Source of the DNA: Bacteroidaceae bacterium
GTDB taxonomy: Bacteria; Bacteroidota; Bacteroidia; Bacteroidales; Bacteroidaceae
NCBI GenBank assembly: GCA_017522785.1
Contig: JAFWYF010000015.1
Coordinates: 62,001-126,000 of the forward strand
Direction of reading: 5' to 3'
DNA length: 64,000 bases
The notes under the pieces are model-generated. The model was given only the letters and a program-made list of their open reading frames with translations. It did no database searches and was not told the DNA's origin. Position numbers and translations under genes: made by a program. This document shows positions 8,805 through 18,495 of this stretch, in pieces. Each line of letters starts with the position of its first letter. The first letter of the stretch is position 1.

Positions 8805-10154
8805 ATGATAGACGACCTGTTTTTAACAAGCACATTGGGTAATCCCGACAAAGAGTTTTTGCAATATGCGTACAGCAAAATAGATGTTCCCGAACTCAAA
8901 AAGCGTGAATACAATGATATAGCATCAAATGGCAGACAACGTAATGCTTATCATCGCGATTACACACGTGTTTTGTACTCTTCATCTTTTCGTTGTTTGC
9001 AAGGTAAAATGCAAATATTGGGTATTCAAACCGATGCGTCGTTTCGTAATCGCTTAACTCATAGCCTCGAGGTGTCGCAAATAGCACGTTCAATAGCCGA
9101 ACAAGTGGGAGCTGCTATTGGTAGCAATGCCTATACCAACAATAACGATTTGTATGTCATTGAGGCTGCTGCTCTTGCTCACGATATTGGGCATCCGGCG
9201 TTTGGTCATTGTGGCGAAAAGGTTTTGGATACATTGGAAGAAGGGCTTCGTTTCGAAGGTAATGCTCAAAACTATAGAGTTCTGCGCACGTTGGAAAAAA
9301 AGATTCCGGAGCATGGTGGCCTTAATCTGACAAATAGAATGTTACTCTCTGTAAACAAGTACATTGTGCGTGAAGATGAGCAAATCGCAGTAGATTGTAG
9401 AGCCAATAAATTTATGTATGCCGATGACTATGACTTCCTTATGGGCGTAAGGCGAGAATGTGGATTGGAGAATGAGCGTACACTCGACGTGCAAATAATA
9501 GATGTTGCCGATGAGATTGCCTATGCTGTACACGATTTGGAAGATGCACTATCCATAGGCTATTTCGATGTTAATGAGTTGGCATACCTATTAGAAGATT
9601 ATCTGAAAAATGAACCGGAATGTATGCTCGTGTTTAAACATTGTGTTAAAAAAGCCGATGATACAGCACGCAGAGTCCTCACCGGTACAGTACAGGAGTA
9701 TTCTTCGATCTTTAGAAAAGAACTTGTTTCGGAACTTACAAATGTGCTTATAAACGATATTGGTGTTGTTGATATTAGCGAAAAATGCAATCTTGAGCAT
9801 GGTACTAATGTAAATAAAGAGCTTGGTTTTGCCCGTTATAAAGCATTGGCAAAGGGACTCAAAAAAGTTACATTTGAATGTATAAATCGCAGGGATAGTG
9901 TTGCACTCTACGAACAGCGCGGCGAAACGGTTATAAAAGGATTGTATGGAATGTTTACCGATATTCAATATAATAGGAACTACAATCTTTTGCCTCCCGA
10001 ATATCGTCCCGATACGCCTGAAATGCTATCTCGCAGTGTGATAGATTATATTGCTGGAATGATGGATACTTTTGCAATATCACTCTATGAAAAACATTTC
10101 GGAGTTAAGTTCGATGAAATAAAATATCTCTCTAAAAGGGATTTTTATAAGTGA
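8805..10154 (+). CDS. dgt: Deoxyguanosinetriphosphate triphosphohydrolase (dGTPase)
   Basis: 449 residues. It hydrolyses dGTP to deoxyguanosine and triphosphate, helping control dNTP pools. It is an HD-domain enzyme: metal-site residues are seen in RNRLTHSLEVSQIA, AAALAHDIGHPAFGHCGE and DVADEIAYAVHDLEDAL. The N-terminal YHRDYTRVLYSSSFRCLQGK is also typical of Dgt. The start is set by the promoter element at 8778-8785. rpe begins 59 bases downstream and may be in the same transcript. Confidence 0.94.
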   Translation: MIDDLFLTSTLGNPDKEFLQYAYSKIDVPELKKREYNDIASNGRQRNAYHRDYTRVLYSSSFRCLQGKMQILGIQTDASFRNRLTHSLEVSQIARSIAEQVGAAIGSNAYTNNNDLYVIEAAALAHDIGHPAFGHCGEKVLDTLEEGLRFEGNAQNYRVLRTLEKKIPEHGGLNLTNRMLLSVNKYIVREDEQIAVDCRANKFMYADDYDFLMGVRRECGLENERTLDVQIIDVADEIAYAVHDLEDALSIGYFDVNELAYLLEDYLKNEPECMLVFKHCVKKADDTARRVLTGTVQEYSSIFRKELVSELTNVLINDIGVVDISEKCNLEHGTNVNKELGFARYKALAKGLKKVTFECINRRDSVALYEQRGETVIKGLYGMFTDIQYNRNYNLLPPEYRPDTPEMLSRSVIDYIAGMMDTFAISLYEKHFGVKFDEIKYLSKRDFYK

Positions 10155-10213
10155 ATATAATATAATTAGAAAATAAATATTTAAGTTTGCATATATTTAA
10201 AAAAAAGAATATT

Positions 10214-10864
10214 ATGGCTCAAATGGTCTCGCCGTCGTTGTTGTCGGCAAATTTCGGATATTTACAAAAGGATTTGGATATGATAAACCGCAGCGACGCT
10301 GATTGGTTGCATATTGATATTATGGACGGTACGTTTGTTCCAAATATTTCGTTCGGCCCTCCGGTGCTTAAATATGTTGCGGAATTGTGCAATAAACCAC
10401 TCGATGTGCATCTTATGGTAGTTAATCCCATGAACTATCTCGATGCCGTCAAATCGCTTGGCGCTCGTGTAATGAATATTCATTATGAAGCCGAAATACA
10501 TCTGCATCGTGCAATAATGAAAATTAAAGAGAGTGGTATGATGGCAGGTGTAACACTAAATCCGTCTACTCCGGTGTGTATGCTCAAAGATATTATTCGC
10601 GACCTCGATTTAGTTTTGCTCATGAGTGTAAACCCCGGCTTTGGTGGTCAAAAATTTATTCCTCACACAGTTGATAAAGTACGAGAGTTACGCGAACTAA
10701 TAGAATCTACATCATCCAACGCTTTAATAGAGGTTGATGGCGGAGTAAATGTAGAAACCGGGAAATTGCTTGCCGATGCAGGTTCCGACGTTCTTGTTGC
10801 AGGTAATGCGGTCTTTAAAGCCGAAAATCCCGAGGGGGTAATCTCGGCATTACGAACTCTCTAA
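10214..10864 (+). CDS. rpe: Ribulose-phosphate 3-epimerase
   Basis: 216 residues, a complete TIM barrel. It interconverts ribulose-5-P and xylulose-5-P in the pentose phosphate pathway. Signatures: SPSLLSANFGYL, the metal-binding LHIDIMDGTFVPNISFGPPV and HLMV, MSVNPGFGGQKFIP and EVDGGVN. The ATG at 10214 is chosen over an in-frame TTG at 10187 because it gives the normal N-terminus (MAQMVSPSLLSA). comEC follows after 26 bases. Confidence 0.96.
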   Translation: MAQMVSPSLLSANFGYLQKDLDMINRSDADWLHIDIMDGTFVPNISFGPPVLKYVAELCNKPLDVHLMVVNPMNYLDAVKSLGARVMNIHYEAEIHLHRAIMKIKESGMMAGVTLNPSTPVCMLKDIIRDLDLVLLMSVNPGFGGQKFIPHTVDKVRELRELIESTSSNALIEVDGGVNVETGKLLADAGSDVLVAGNAVFKAENPEGVISALRTL

Positions 10865-10890
10865 GAATCATATAATTAATATCGGGCAAC

Positions 10891-12981
10891 ATGTTCAGCC
10901 GAAATCCCATGTTGAGACTTGCAATTCCTTTTATATTAGGAATTGCAGTGGCATGGTTGTATACGTTGCCCATGTTATTCCTCTCATCTATTTTTGTTGT
11001 AGCAGCGCTGTTGCTTGTTATAGGATTTCTGCGCACTCCAAAAATGCTTTTTGGAGTTGGTGCAACGCTTATGATGTTCGCGCTCGGTACAATTGCAATG
11101 AGTGTCGATAGGGCAAATGACGAATTGCAATGGAGTGGCGAAAAAGGACATTTCGAAGCGTTGTTGCTTGAGGTTCCCCGTTTGGGAGACAAAACTGTTA
11201 AGGTCGTAGCACAAGCTGAACGAATAGGACGTGATAGCGTTCCCGGAATGCGTCGTGTCGGGTTAGTATATTTATATTTCTCAAATAGTGTAGAAGCGGA
11301 ACAACTACAAATTGGTGAACGAGTCTGTTTTGAGGGAAAACTTTCCCCTCCATGTAATAATGGCAATCCTGCAGAATTTGATGTCGAAAACTATTATGCA
11401 GTAAAAGGAATAACAGGCTCAATCTATCTTCCTGTTGGTGGATGGTATAGCAAGGGGGTGGTGGAGCCAACATGCAAAATGAAATTTCTGCTTTTGCGTG
11501 ATAAAATAACCTCTTTGTTTTCTTCGTTGGGTTTCGCCGGAGATGAACTCTCTGTTTTGTCTGCACTTACAGTGGGTGAAAAACGCGACTTGTCAAAAGA
11601 CATAAAAGAACTGTATGCTTCTGTTGGTGCAAGTCATGTCCTCGCTCTTTCGGGTCTACATGTTGGTATCTTTTACATGATAATAACGTTGTTATTTCCT
11701 TTCAGGACAGGTCGCAGAATAACTGTTTTTATTCGTGAGGGTGTTGCACTTCTTTTGCTTTGGTGTTTCGTCGCTGTGGCCGGTTTTACTCCTTCGGTGT
11801 TGCGTGCAGCAATACTCTTTACCTTGCTTTCGGTTGGTAGGTGTCTACATAAAGATAATTCATCGTTGAACACCTTGGCTTTTGCAGCAATAGTGATGTT
11901 GTTATATTCGCCACGCTATCTATTCGATGTTGCTTTTCAATTATCATTTGCTTCGGTATTCTCCATATTGTTGCTTGCCCCTCATATTCAAAATTTGTTT
12001 AATGTAGAAAAGCATGGAACTATATATGGGTATATAGTGGGAATATTATCGATATCTATTGCGGCACAAATAGGTGTTCTTCCGTTCATTTGGTACTACT
12101 TTGGCACATTCCCACTCTATTTCCTATTGACAAACCTATTGGTTGTTCCCGGAGCATTTGTAATTATGGTGCTGGCGCTTATCCTTCTTCTGCCTATACC
12201 TTTTTTCCAACCTTTCGTTGCATGGATATTGCAATGGATAATATATGGCATGAACAGTGCTTTGCGTCTTATCTCAGAAATTCCGGGCGCATCTTTTGAA
12301 CTGCCACACATTGGACTGCTTGGAGCCTGTTTGGTGGGAATTGCGCTTGTAATCTTTTGCTATGGGATAATAAAAAAGAAGATATTCCTTTCTGTAGTCT
12401 CTATTGTGTGTACCTCTATTTTTGTAAGTGCTACTATATATGTAAAATCGAAAAACCATGATAGGCACTATGTTCTCTTTTTTAATAGCAACAAATGCCC
12501 AATAGCACAACTCGTGGAGTCGCGAGAAGAGTCGTATGTTCTATCGTCTCGTCCGTCGCAGGATGTAGAACTAGATTATGTGGCAGAATCATTCTGGCGT
12601 CGCGAAGGCATGGCAGAACCATTATGGCTTTGTGATGATTATGTTGGCGATAAACTGTCAATAGACAATGGATTGGCTCAATTCTATGGTAGACGCATGA
12701 TGATTCTCTCCGACGATTGCTGGAAGGACAATGAATATATTCAACCGGTCGATTGCCTGTTCCTTTGTCGCGGTTTCTTGGGTAGCATAAAAGAGTTGTT
12801 TCGTGTATATCCGGCAACATGTGTTGTGTTAGATGCTACACTATATGCACATAGTCGCCGTAGAATTATACGGGAATGTCGCGATATGGGAGTTCGTTAC
12901 ATTGATATTTCGGAAACCGGAGCAGTGAAATGGTTGTGCGATGAACCCGGTTTTTTTGTGGAGTATATGCGAGGTAAATAG
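10891..12981 (+). CDS. comEC: ComEC/Rec2-family DNA-uptake membrane protein
   Basis: 696 residues. The N-terminus holds two to three helices and a DUF4131-like soluble segment (about 60-190). The competence domain follows with the hallmark GASHVLALSGLHVGIFYM near residue 245, AVAGFTPSVLRAAI, and FDVAFQLSFASVFSILLLAP, in a block of about eight helices to residue 500. In many bacteria ComEC forms the inner-membrane DNA channel and carries a C-terminal metallo-beta-lactamase nuclease. Here residues about 515-696 have no HxHxDH motif, so that domain is absent or degenerate. It sits between rpe and nrnA. Confidence 0.9.
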   Translation: MFSRNPMLRLAIPFILGIAVAWLYTLPMLFLSSIFVVAALLLVIGFLRTPKMLFGVGATLMMFALGTIAMSVDRANDELQWSGEKGHFEALLLEVPRLGDKTVKVVAQAERIGRDSVPGMRRVGLVYLYFSNSVEAEQLQIGERVCFEGKLSPPCNNGNPAEFDVENYYAVKGITGSIYLPVGGWYSKGVVEPTCKMKFLLLRDKITSLFSSLGFAGDELSVLSALTVGEKRDLSKDIKELYASVGASHVLALSGLHVGIFYMIITLLFPFRTGRRITVFIREGVALLLLWCFVAVAGFTPSVLRAAILFTLLSVGRCLHKDNSSLNTLAFAAIVMLLYSPRYLFDVAFQLSFASVFSILLLAPHIQNLFNVEKHGTIYGYIVGILSISIAAQIGVLPFIWYYFGTFPLYFLLTNLLVVPGAFVIMVLALILLLPIPFFQPFVAWILQWIIYGMNSALRLISEIPGASFELPHIGLLGACLVGIALVIFCYGIIKKKIFLSVVSIVCTSIFVSATIYVKSKNHDRHYVLFFNSNKCPIAQLVESREESYVLSSRPSQDVELDYVAESFWRREGMAEPLWLCDDYVGDKLSIDNGLAQFYGRRMMILSDDCWKDNEYIQPVDCLFLCRGFLGSIKELFRVYPATCVVLDATLYAHSRRRIIRECRDMGVRYIDISETGAVKWLCDEPGFFVEYMRGK

Positions 12982-13017
12982 TTTTATATAACTGTTGTCT
13001 ATTTGCAATCTCTTTTT

Positions 13018-13025
13018 TATCTTCG
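13018..13025 (+). promoter_or_regulatory. -7 element of nrnA
   Basis: TATCTTCG followed by C, 36 bases before the nrnA ATG. TTGT at 12994-12997 lies at the 20-base spacing expected for the -33 element. Confidence 0.5.
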
Positions 13026-13061
13026 CATAGTAGATTTATAAATTCAAACATTTTTCTAATT

Positions 13062-14093
13062 ATGCTTGATAAAATGATTGATGTTGTGTCGGTTGATGCT
13101 GTCAAAGAAATAGTAGATAAGGGTAATAGATTTACAATAATTGTTCATCGTAATCCCGATGGTGATGCAATTGGTTCGGCATTGGCATGGGCGCATTATT
13201 TACGTTTGAAAGGCAAATTTGTAGATATCATTGCGCCTAATTCGTTTCCCGATTTCTTGAAATGGCTACCCGGCTCCGACAATATTCTGCTTTATGATAC
13301 TATGAAAAATGACGCAGATGCTTTATTGTGTAGCTCTGATGCAATATTTTGTCTCGATTTTAATGCAATGTCTCGTGTTGCAGATATAGCAGATGTTGTA
13401 AATGAACTTGATATCCCTCGTCTGCTTATCGACCATCATCTCTATCCCGAAAATAACTTTACAGTCTCAATATCCAATATAACATCATGCTCTACCGCAG
13501 AACTCGTGTATCGCCTTATATATGCTTTGGGCGATGATGATATGCTTAACAAGGATATGGCAGAGTGTATTTACACCGGTATTATGACAGATACCGGAAA
13601 TTTTGCATACGCTTCGAATCGCAAAGAGATATACATAATTGTTGCAAGGCTCATAGAGGCAGGAATAGATAAAGATAAGATATACCGACGAGTCTTCTAT
13701 AATTATTCAATAGACCGATTACGCCTATTTGGTTTTGTGATGAACGAGAAACTGCAGGTTTTCTCCAACTATAATGCGTCAATAATGACTTTATCGCATA
13801 ACGAGATTAAGCGTTTTAATGCAGTGAAGGGCGATACTGAGGGGTTGGTAAATATGCCTTTGCAAATAAAAGGCTTACGTTTCTCTTGTTTCTTGCGCGA
13901 GGAATACCCCGGAAAAATAAATGTATCACTTCGTAGTGTCGATGATTTCCCCTGTAATAAAGTAGCGGCAGAATTTTTTGGTGGAGGTGGACATAAAAAT
14001 GCATCGGGTGGCGAGTATATTGGGAGAATTGAAGATGCGGTTGCTCTATTTAAAGAAGCAATAGCAAAGTATTCAAATGAATTGACAAATTGA
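13062..14093 (+). CDS. nrnA: DHH/DHHA1 phosphoesterase, NrnA-like (nanoRNase / pAp phosphatase)
   Basis: 343 residues. The DHH domain carries HRNPDGDAIGSALAW (metal ligands H and D), CLDFNAMSR and the name-giving DHH triad in LLIDHHLYPE. TGIMTDTGNFAYASN supplies another metal Asp. The C-terminal DHHA1 domain ends with FGGGGHKNASGGEY. NrnA-type enzymes degrade 2-5-mer RNA and dephosphorylate pAp; some relatives hydrolyse c-di-AMP or pApA, and the exact substrate is not decided here. It has its own promoter. Confidence 0.9.
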   Translation: MLDKMIDVVSVDAVKEIVDKGNRFTIIVHRNPDGDAIGSALAWAHYLRLKGKFVDIIAPNSFPDFLKWLPGSDNILLYDTMKNDADALLCSSDAIFCLDFNAMSRVADIADVVNELDIPRLLIDHHLYPENNFTVSISNITSCSTAELVYRLIYALGDDDMLNKDMAECIYTGIMTDTGNFAYASNRKEIYIIVARLIEAGIDKDKIYRRVFYNYSIDRLRLFGFVMNEKLQVFSNYNASIMTLSHNEIKRFNAVKGDTEGLVNMPLQIKGLRFSCFLREEYPGKINVSLRSVDDFPCNKVAAEFFGGGGHKNASGGEYIGRIEDAVALFKEAIAKYSNELTN

Positions 14094-14197
14094 GATGTAA
14101 CACGAAATTCTCTTTATAACTCTAAAAAAACAGCCATATAACTGTTATTTAGAATTAAATACTCTCTGTTTTTAATGTTTTTTGATTTTACTTTTTG

Positions 14198-14205
14198 TAT
14201 CTTCG
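14198..14205 (+). promoter_or_regulatory. -7 element of the DUF4827-glmM pair
   Basis: TATCTTCG followed by C, 48 bases before the lipoprotein start. The -33 element is not clear. Confidence 0.5.
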
Positions 14206-14253
14206 CGAGAAATTATTAACTTTCGGAATTGAATAAAGAATATTAGATAATAT

Positions 14254-14904
14254 ATGAGAAATAGTTGGTTCTCTTGGGGAGTGTTGGCTATGATGGCTAT
14301 GCTGTTTTGGTCGTGTGATGATGAGGTTACTTATTCTGATATGAAGGAGAGGGAACGTTCTCTTGTCAATAATTACATAGTGGAGCAGGGAATAAACGTT
14401 ATTTCCTATTCGCAGTTTGCAGAAAACGATTCAACAACAGATTTTAATAAGAACGAATATGTTCTTATTGACGATTGTTACATGCAGATAGAACGTAATC
14501 CTAAAAACAACATAAATGAGGCACCTGATGCACGTCAAATGAAAAATGGAGAGACTCTTGAGTTCCTCGTTCGTTTTGTGGAGTATAATATATCGGAGGG
14601 AGATACTATTAACGGTAATACTTTTGATACCGATAATCCCGACCGCATGCGAGTAACATACGAAGATGGGTCGTACAATGCAACATTTACAGATGGTTAT
14701 ATGAATGCCAAGTATGGCGGTGCAGTGCCATCGGGTTGGCTTGTTGCATTCCCTTATCTCTATTTTACTCGTCATGATGCTCATGTTGCAAAGGTAAATC
14801 TCATTGTGCCTCACACTAAAGGAACATCTACTGCGGCTACTTATGTATATCCATGTTATTACAGCATAACCTTTAAACCAGTAAAACTATATGACACTAA
14901 TTAA
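14254..14904 (+). CDS. DUF4827 family lipoprotein (FKBP-like fold)
   Basis: 216 residues with a lipoprotein signal ending at C21 (AMLFWSC). The remainder (VLIDDCYMQIERN, GETLEFLVRFVEYNI, MRVTYEDGSYNATFTDGYM, VPSGWLVAFPYL) matches the Bacteroidales family DUF4827, which lies before glmM in related genomes and, from memory, has an FKBP-like fold. The function is unknown. Its end overlaps the glmM start by 14 bases, so the two are translationally coupled. Confidence 0.85.
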   Translation: MRNSWFSWGVLAMMAMLFWSCDDEVTYSDMKERERSLVNNYIVEQGINVISYSQFAENDSTTDFNKNEYVLIDDCYMQIERNPKNNINEAPDARQMKNGETLEFLVRFVEYNISEGDTINGNTFDTDNPDRMRVTYEDGSYNATFTDGYMNAKYGGAVPSGWLVAFPYLYFTRHDAHVAKVNLIVPHTKGTSTAATYVYPCYYSITFKPVKLYDTN

Positions 14905-16279
14905 ATCTATTTCGGGTATCAGAGGCACAATCGGTGGACATGCCGATGAAGGTTTAACTCCTCTTGACATTGTAAAATTGACGTCGGCATACGCTGCGTT
15001 AATACGTAAAACAACAACCAAAGATAGCAATAAGATTGTTGTAGGTCGTGATGCACGTCTTTCGGGTGCAATGGTAAACCACATCGTTTGTGGTACACTC
15101 ATGGGCATGGGCTTCGACGTAGTTGATATAGGCTTGGCTTCTACTCCCACAACAGAGTTGGCTGTAACTATGGAAGGTGCTTGTGGTGGTATTATACTCA
15201 CAGCAAGCCATAACCCACGTCAGTGGAATGCTCTCAAATTGTTAAATGAGCATGGCGAATTCTTGAATGCAGCCGAAGGACAAGAGGTTCTGCGTATCGC
15301 TGCTGCCGAGGAATTTGATTATGCCGATGTTGAAACACTTGGAAAATATCGTCTCGACGAAACATATAACCAGAAACATATTGATGCGGTATTGAGCCTT
15401 CCTCTTGTTGATAAAGAGGCAATCAAAAATGCCGGTTTCAGAGTTGCTATTGACTGTGTGAACTCAGTGGGTGGTGTTATTCTTCCTATGCTTTTTGAAC
15501 AATTGGGCGTTAAGAGTGTAGAGAAACTCTATTGCGAGCCTACAGGTGATTTCCAACATAACCCCGAGCCTTTGGCTAAAAATCTTACAGACATAATGGG
15601 ACTTATGGCTAAGGGTGGTAATGATGTCGCTTTTGTCGTAGACCCCGATGTAGACCGTTTGGCTATTATCTGCGAAAATGGTGATATGTACGGCGAGGAG
15701 TATACTCTCGTAACTGTAGCCGATTATGTATTGAAACATACTCCCGGTAACACTGTCTCTAACCTCTCTTCTACACGTGCACTTCGCGACGTAACAAATG
15801 CTCGTGGTGGTAAATATTCAGCTTCTGCTGTTGGCGAGGTAAATGTTGTAACTAAAATGAAGGAGACAGGTGCTGTTATTGGTGGTGAAGGTAATGGTGG
15901 AGTTATCTATCCCGAAAGCCACTATGGTCGCGATGCATTGGTTGGTATTTGCTTGTTCCTCAGCCATCTTGCACACGAGGGAAAAACTGTTAGTGAACTA
16001 CGTGCTACATATCCTGCATACTTCATGGGCAAGAACCGTATCGACCTTAAACCCGGTACCGATGTAGATGCAATCCTTGCAAAACTTAAAGAACTATATA
16101 CCGGTAAAGCAGAAATTAACGATATCGACGGTGTCAAACTCGATTTCGAGAATACTTGGGTACACTTGCGCAAGAGCAATACAGAGCCTATTATCCGTAT
16201 CTACTCCGAAGGACCAACTCAGGAGGCTGCAGATGCAATAGGTGAGGAAATCCTTAAGGTTGCTCAAACACTAATGTAA
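14891..16279 (+). CDS. glmM: Phosphoglucosamine mutase
   Basis: 462 residues. It converts GlcN-6-P to GlcN-1-P for UDP-GlcNAc synthesis. The active-site phosphoserine is S106 in ILTASHNPRQWNALK; the Mg-binding loop is DPDVDRLAI, sugar recognition GGEGNGGVIYP, and phosphate binding RKSNTEPIIRIYSEGP. Residues around the serine loop (QWNALK) fit the GlmM-like group seen in Bacteroidota rather than phosphoglucomutase, but phosphomannomutase activity cannot be excluded. Confidence 0.88.
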   Translation: MTLIKSISGIRGTIGGHADEGLTPLDIVKLTSAYAALIRKTTTKDSNKIVVGRDARLSGAMVNHIVCGTLMGMGFDVVDIGLASTPTTELAVTMEGACGGIILTASHNPRQWNALKLLNEHGEFLNAAEGQEVLRIAAAEEFDYADVETLGKYRLDETYNQKHIDAVLSLPLVDKEAIKNAGFRVAIDCVNSVGGVILPMLFEQLGVKSVEKLYCEPTGDFQHNPEPLAKNLTDIMGLMAKGGNDVAFVVDPDVDRLAIICENGDMYGEEYTLVTVADYVLKHTPGNTVSNLSSTRALRDVTNARGGKYSASAVGEVNVVTKMKETGAVIGGEGNGGVIYPESHYGRDALVGICLFLSHLAHEGKTVSELRATYPAYFMGKNRIDLKPGTDVDAILAKLKELYTGKAEINDIDGVKLDFENTWVHLRKSNTEPIIRIYSEGPTQEAADAIGEEILKVAQTLM

Positions 16280-16307
16280 TTTAGTTTTGTTTTCATAATA
16301 ATTTCTT

Positions 16308-16343
16308 GCGGTTGTGCTGTGAATATGGTGCAACCGCTTTTTT
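16308..16343 (+). terminator. Rho-independent terminator of glmM
   Basis: 7-bp stem GCGGTTG/CAACCGC with a 16-base loop, followed by six T. Confidence 0.75.
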
Positions 16344-16432
16344 GTTGTGATTAAGAATTTGCAAATGACGTTGGTTTTTAATTGTTCAAGATTAAAATAA
16401 ACAGCATTGGTTTCTTAATATGACGGAAGTAG

Positions 16433-16480
16433 TTAATAAAATAATGACGACAAAAATTTTTGTCGTCATTATTTTATTAA
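16433..16480. terminator. 48-bp perfect palindrome, probable bidirectional terminator
   Basis: The 24 bases 16433-16456 are the exact reverse complement of 16457-16480, with AT-rich outer arms and a GACGACAAAAA core. It lies between the convergent glmM and GH35 genes, 9 bases before the GH35 stop, so it can end transcripts from both sides. Confidence 0.8.
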
Positions 16481-16489
16481 TCGTATATT

Positions 16490-18367
16490 TTATCTAAGGT
16501 CTGTAAGAATCGGAGCCTTAACACATTTCACTTCGTTATGTATGGTGTCGTTTTGTTGTTCAAAGATTACAATCTTGTTCTCGCCTTTGTTCAACCACAC
16601 ACCGGGAATATATAGTGTTTGCTGGGGGCCTACGTTCCAATAACGTCCAATGTTGTGTCCGTTTACAAAAACAATTCCTTTACCCCATGTTCCCATGTCA
16701 ATAAACGTGTCGCCTGTTTCGTCAATGGTGAATGTACCTTCGTAAAGTGCAGGGCAACCTTGCAGACGTTTTGCCTGCGATTCGTTGTTGGTCATGGTTG
16801 CACGTCCCATTTTCGATAGGTCGGGCATTTCGCTCATTGGTAATTGGTACATCTCCCAGTTGCCTGTTATCTCTTGGTCGGCAATGGTAATAGGGCTAAT
16901 TATACCTTTTGTGTTATATACAATTTCACTTCCGTAGTTAATGCGTCCCATATTCTCTACCAGAATTTGCAGAGTGGCATTGAATGGAACATTAATCTCC
17001 ATGTCGTATGTTTGAGTGTTACGGTTGAGCTCGCCTACTTTTTCACCATCGACATACACAATTGCATAATCGCGTAGTCCGGGAATAGATAGTGTCCCGC
17101 TTATGGGTTGGTTAAAATGACGGCTATAAAGCACATATCCGTATCCTTGATTCAACTGCTCAAATGTTAGCGGAGTCTGGTTGCTAACAGGTGTTGTGCG
17201 CTCTGCGTATGCAAGCACGTCGGCCACCTTGTTTAATTTAATAGATGGTATCTCAATGAGGGGAATTTGTGCAGGAGCATCGGGAACCTCATACTCTACA
17301 TATTTTTTTATCACGTTGCGAATAGAGTCGTACTTTGGTGTTACCCAACCTGCTTCGCTAATAGGTGCGTCATAATCGTAACTTGTTAGGTCGGGCTGTA
17401 TGTCGTGGCGCTTGTCGTAGTTCGCTCCGCTTGTGAATGCGAAGTTTGTTCCACCATGCACCATGTAAAAATTGAAAGAGACATCGTTTTTAAGATATTC
17501 CTCGGTCTGACGTGCTATCTCTGAATCGTCTACGTCGGGGTGTGGCTCAGCCCAGTGTGCCAACCATCCGGGATAGAACTCGGCTACCATATAAGGACCT
17601 TTACCTTCATGGTATTCATCTACAACTTTCTTTAGATTAGTGATGTTGCTTTCTCCGTTGGCTGTAGGCAATGCTCCCGGAGTGCTTCCACCCTCAAATA
17701 ACCAACTGCCGTCCGATGTGAAAAGTGGCACGTTGAAACCGGCATCTGCCAGCTGTTGTTTTATCTTGGCATTGTATGAGCGATGCTCTTCTATAGGAAT
17801 ATCGGGACGTTGAGCAACGTATGAACCAAATTCATTTTCACATTGCACCATAATTATGGGACCACCATTTGTGCATTGCAAATGTCCAACCTCTTTGAAT
17901 AGGCGGTCGATATAAAGTTTTGTGTGTTTTAGGAATTGCTCGTTGTCGCGACGAATCTCCATTCCTTCGATATTCTGTAACCACCATGGATAGCCTCCAA
18001 ATTCCCATTCTGCACATACATAGGGACCGGGACGTAAAATGACCATCATACCCTCTTCGCCTGCAATTTTAATATATTCGGCAATATTCTTGTCGCCTTC
18101 AAAATCCCATACTCCGGGTTCTACCTCGTGCCAGTTCCAAAATACGTATGTGGCAACAGTGTTCAATCCCATTCCTTTCATCATTTGTAGACGATGACGC
18201 CAATATTGGTGTGGAATACGTGAATAGTGCATCTCTCCCGATAGAATAGGAGTTGCTTTATCATTTACATAGAAATCGCCATCTTTAATCTCGAAGGAAA
18301 TCTCTTTTTGTGCAAATACTCCCAGTGATATAAGCACCAGAAGCAGTAGGTTAGTTATTCTTTTCAT
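16490..18367 (-). CDS. Secreted GH35 beta-galactosidase
   Basis: 625 residues with a signal peptide (MKRITNLLLLVLISLGVFAQ). The catalytic TIM barrel (about 25-340) shows SGEMHYSRIPHQYW, TYVFWNWHEVEPG, RPGPYVCAEWEFGGYPWWL, acid/base E179 in QCENEFGSY and nucleophile E263 in MVAEFYPGWLAHWAE. The C-terminal half has the jelly-roll domains usual in GH35, closing with GKGIVFVNGHNIGRYWNVGP. It removes terminal beta-galactose, probably in the periplasm. It stands alone, with no SusCD pair nearby. Confidence 0.95.
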   Translation of the reverse strand: MKRITNLLLLVLISLGVFAQKEISFEIKDGDFYVNDKATPILSGEMHYSRIPHQYWRHRLQMMKGMGLNTVATYVFWNWHEVEPGVWDFEGDKNIAEYIKIAGEEGMMVILRPGPYVCAEWEFGGYPWWLQNIEGMEIRRDNEQFLKHTKLYIDRLFKEVGHLQCTNGGPIIMVQCENEFGSYVAQRPDIPIEEHRSYNAKIKQQLADAGFNVPLFTSDGSWLFEGGSTPGALPTANGESNITNLKKVVDEYHEGKGPYMVAEFYPGWLAHWAEPHPDVDDSEIARQTEEYLKNDVSFNFYMVHGGTNFAFTSGANYDKRHDIQPDLTSYDYDAPISEAGWVTPKYDSIRNVIKKYVEYEVPDAPAQIPLIEIPSIKLNKVADVLAYAERTTPVSNQTPLTFEQLNQGYGYVLYSRHFNQPISGTLSIPGLRDYAIVYVDGEKVGELNRNTQTYDMEINVPFNATLQILVENMGRINYGSEIVYNTKGIISPITIADQEITGNWEMYQLPMSEMPDLSKMGRATMTNNESQAKRLQGCPALYEGTFTIDETGDTFIDMGTWGKGIVFVNGHNIGRYWNVGPQQTLYIPGVWLNKGENKIVIFEQQNDTIHNEVKCVKAPILTDLR

Positions 18368-18424
18368 CTCTGCTGATTATAATTAGTTGTTTTTTATTAT
18401 GTGATTTATTTTGCAATACGTCAG

Positions 18425-18432
18425 CAAAGATA
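18425..18432 (-). promoter_or_regulatory. -7 element of the GH35 gene
   Basis: TATCTTTG followed by C on the minus strand, 57 bases before the start codon. No clear -33. Confidence 0.5.
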
Positions 18433-18495
18433 GTTTAATTTATGAAAATATAATAACTATTTATAAAATTATGGAGTTACATATACTATATATGT

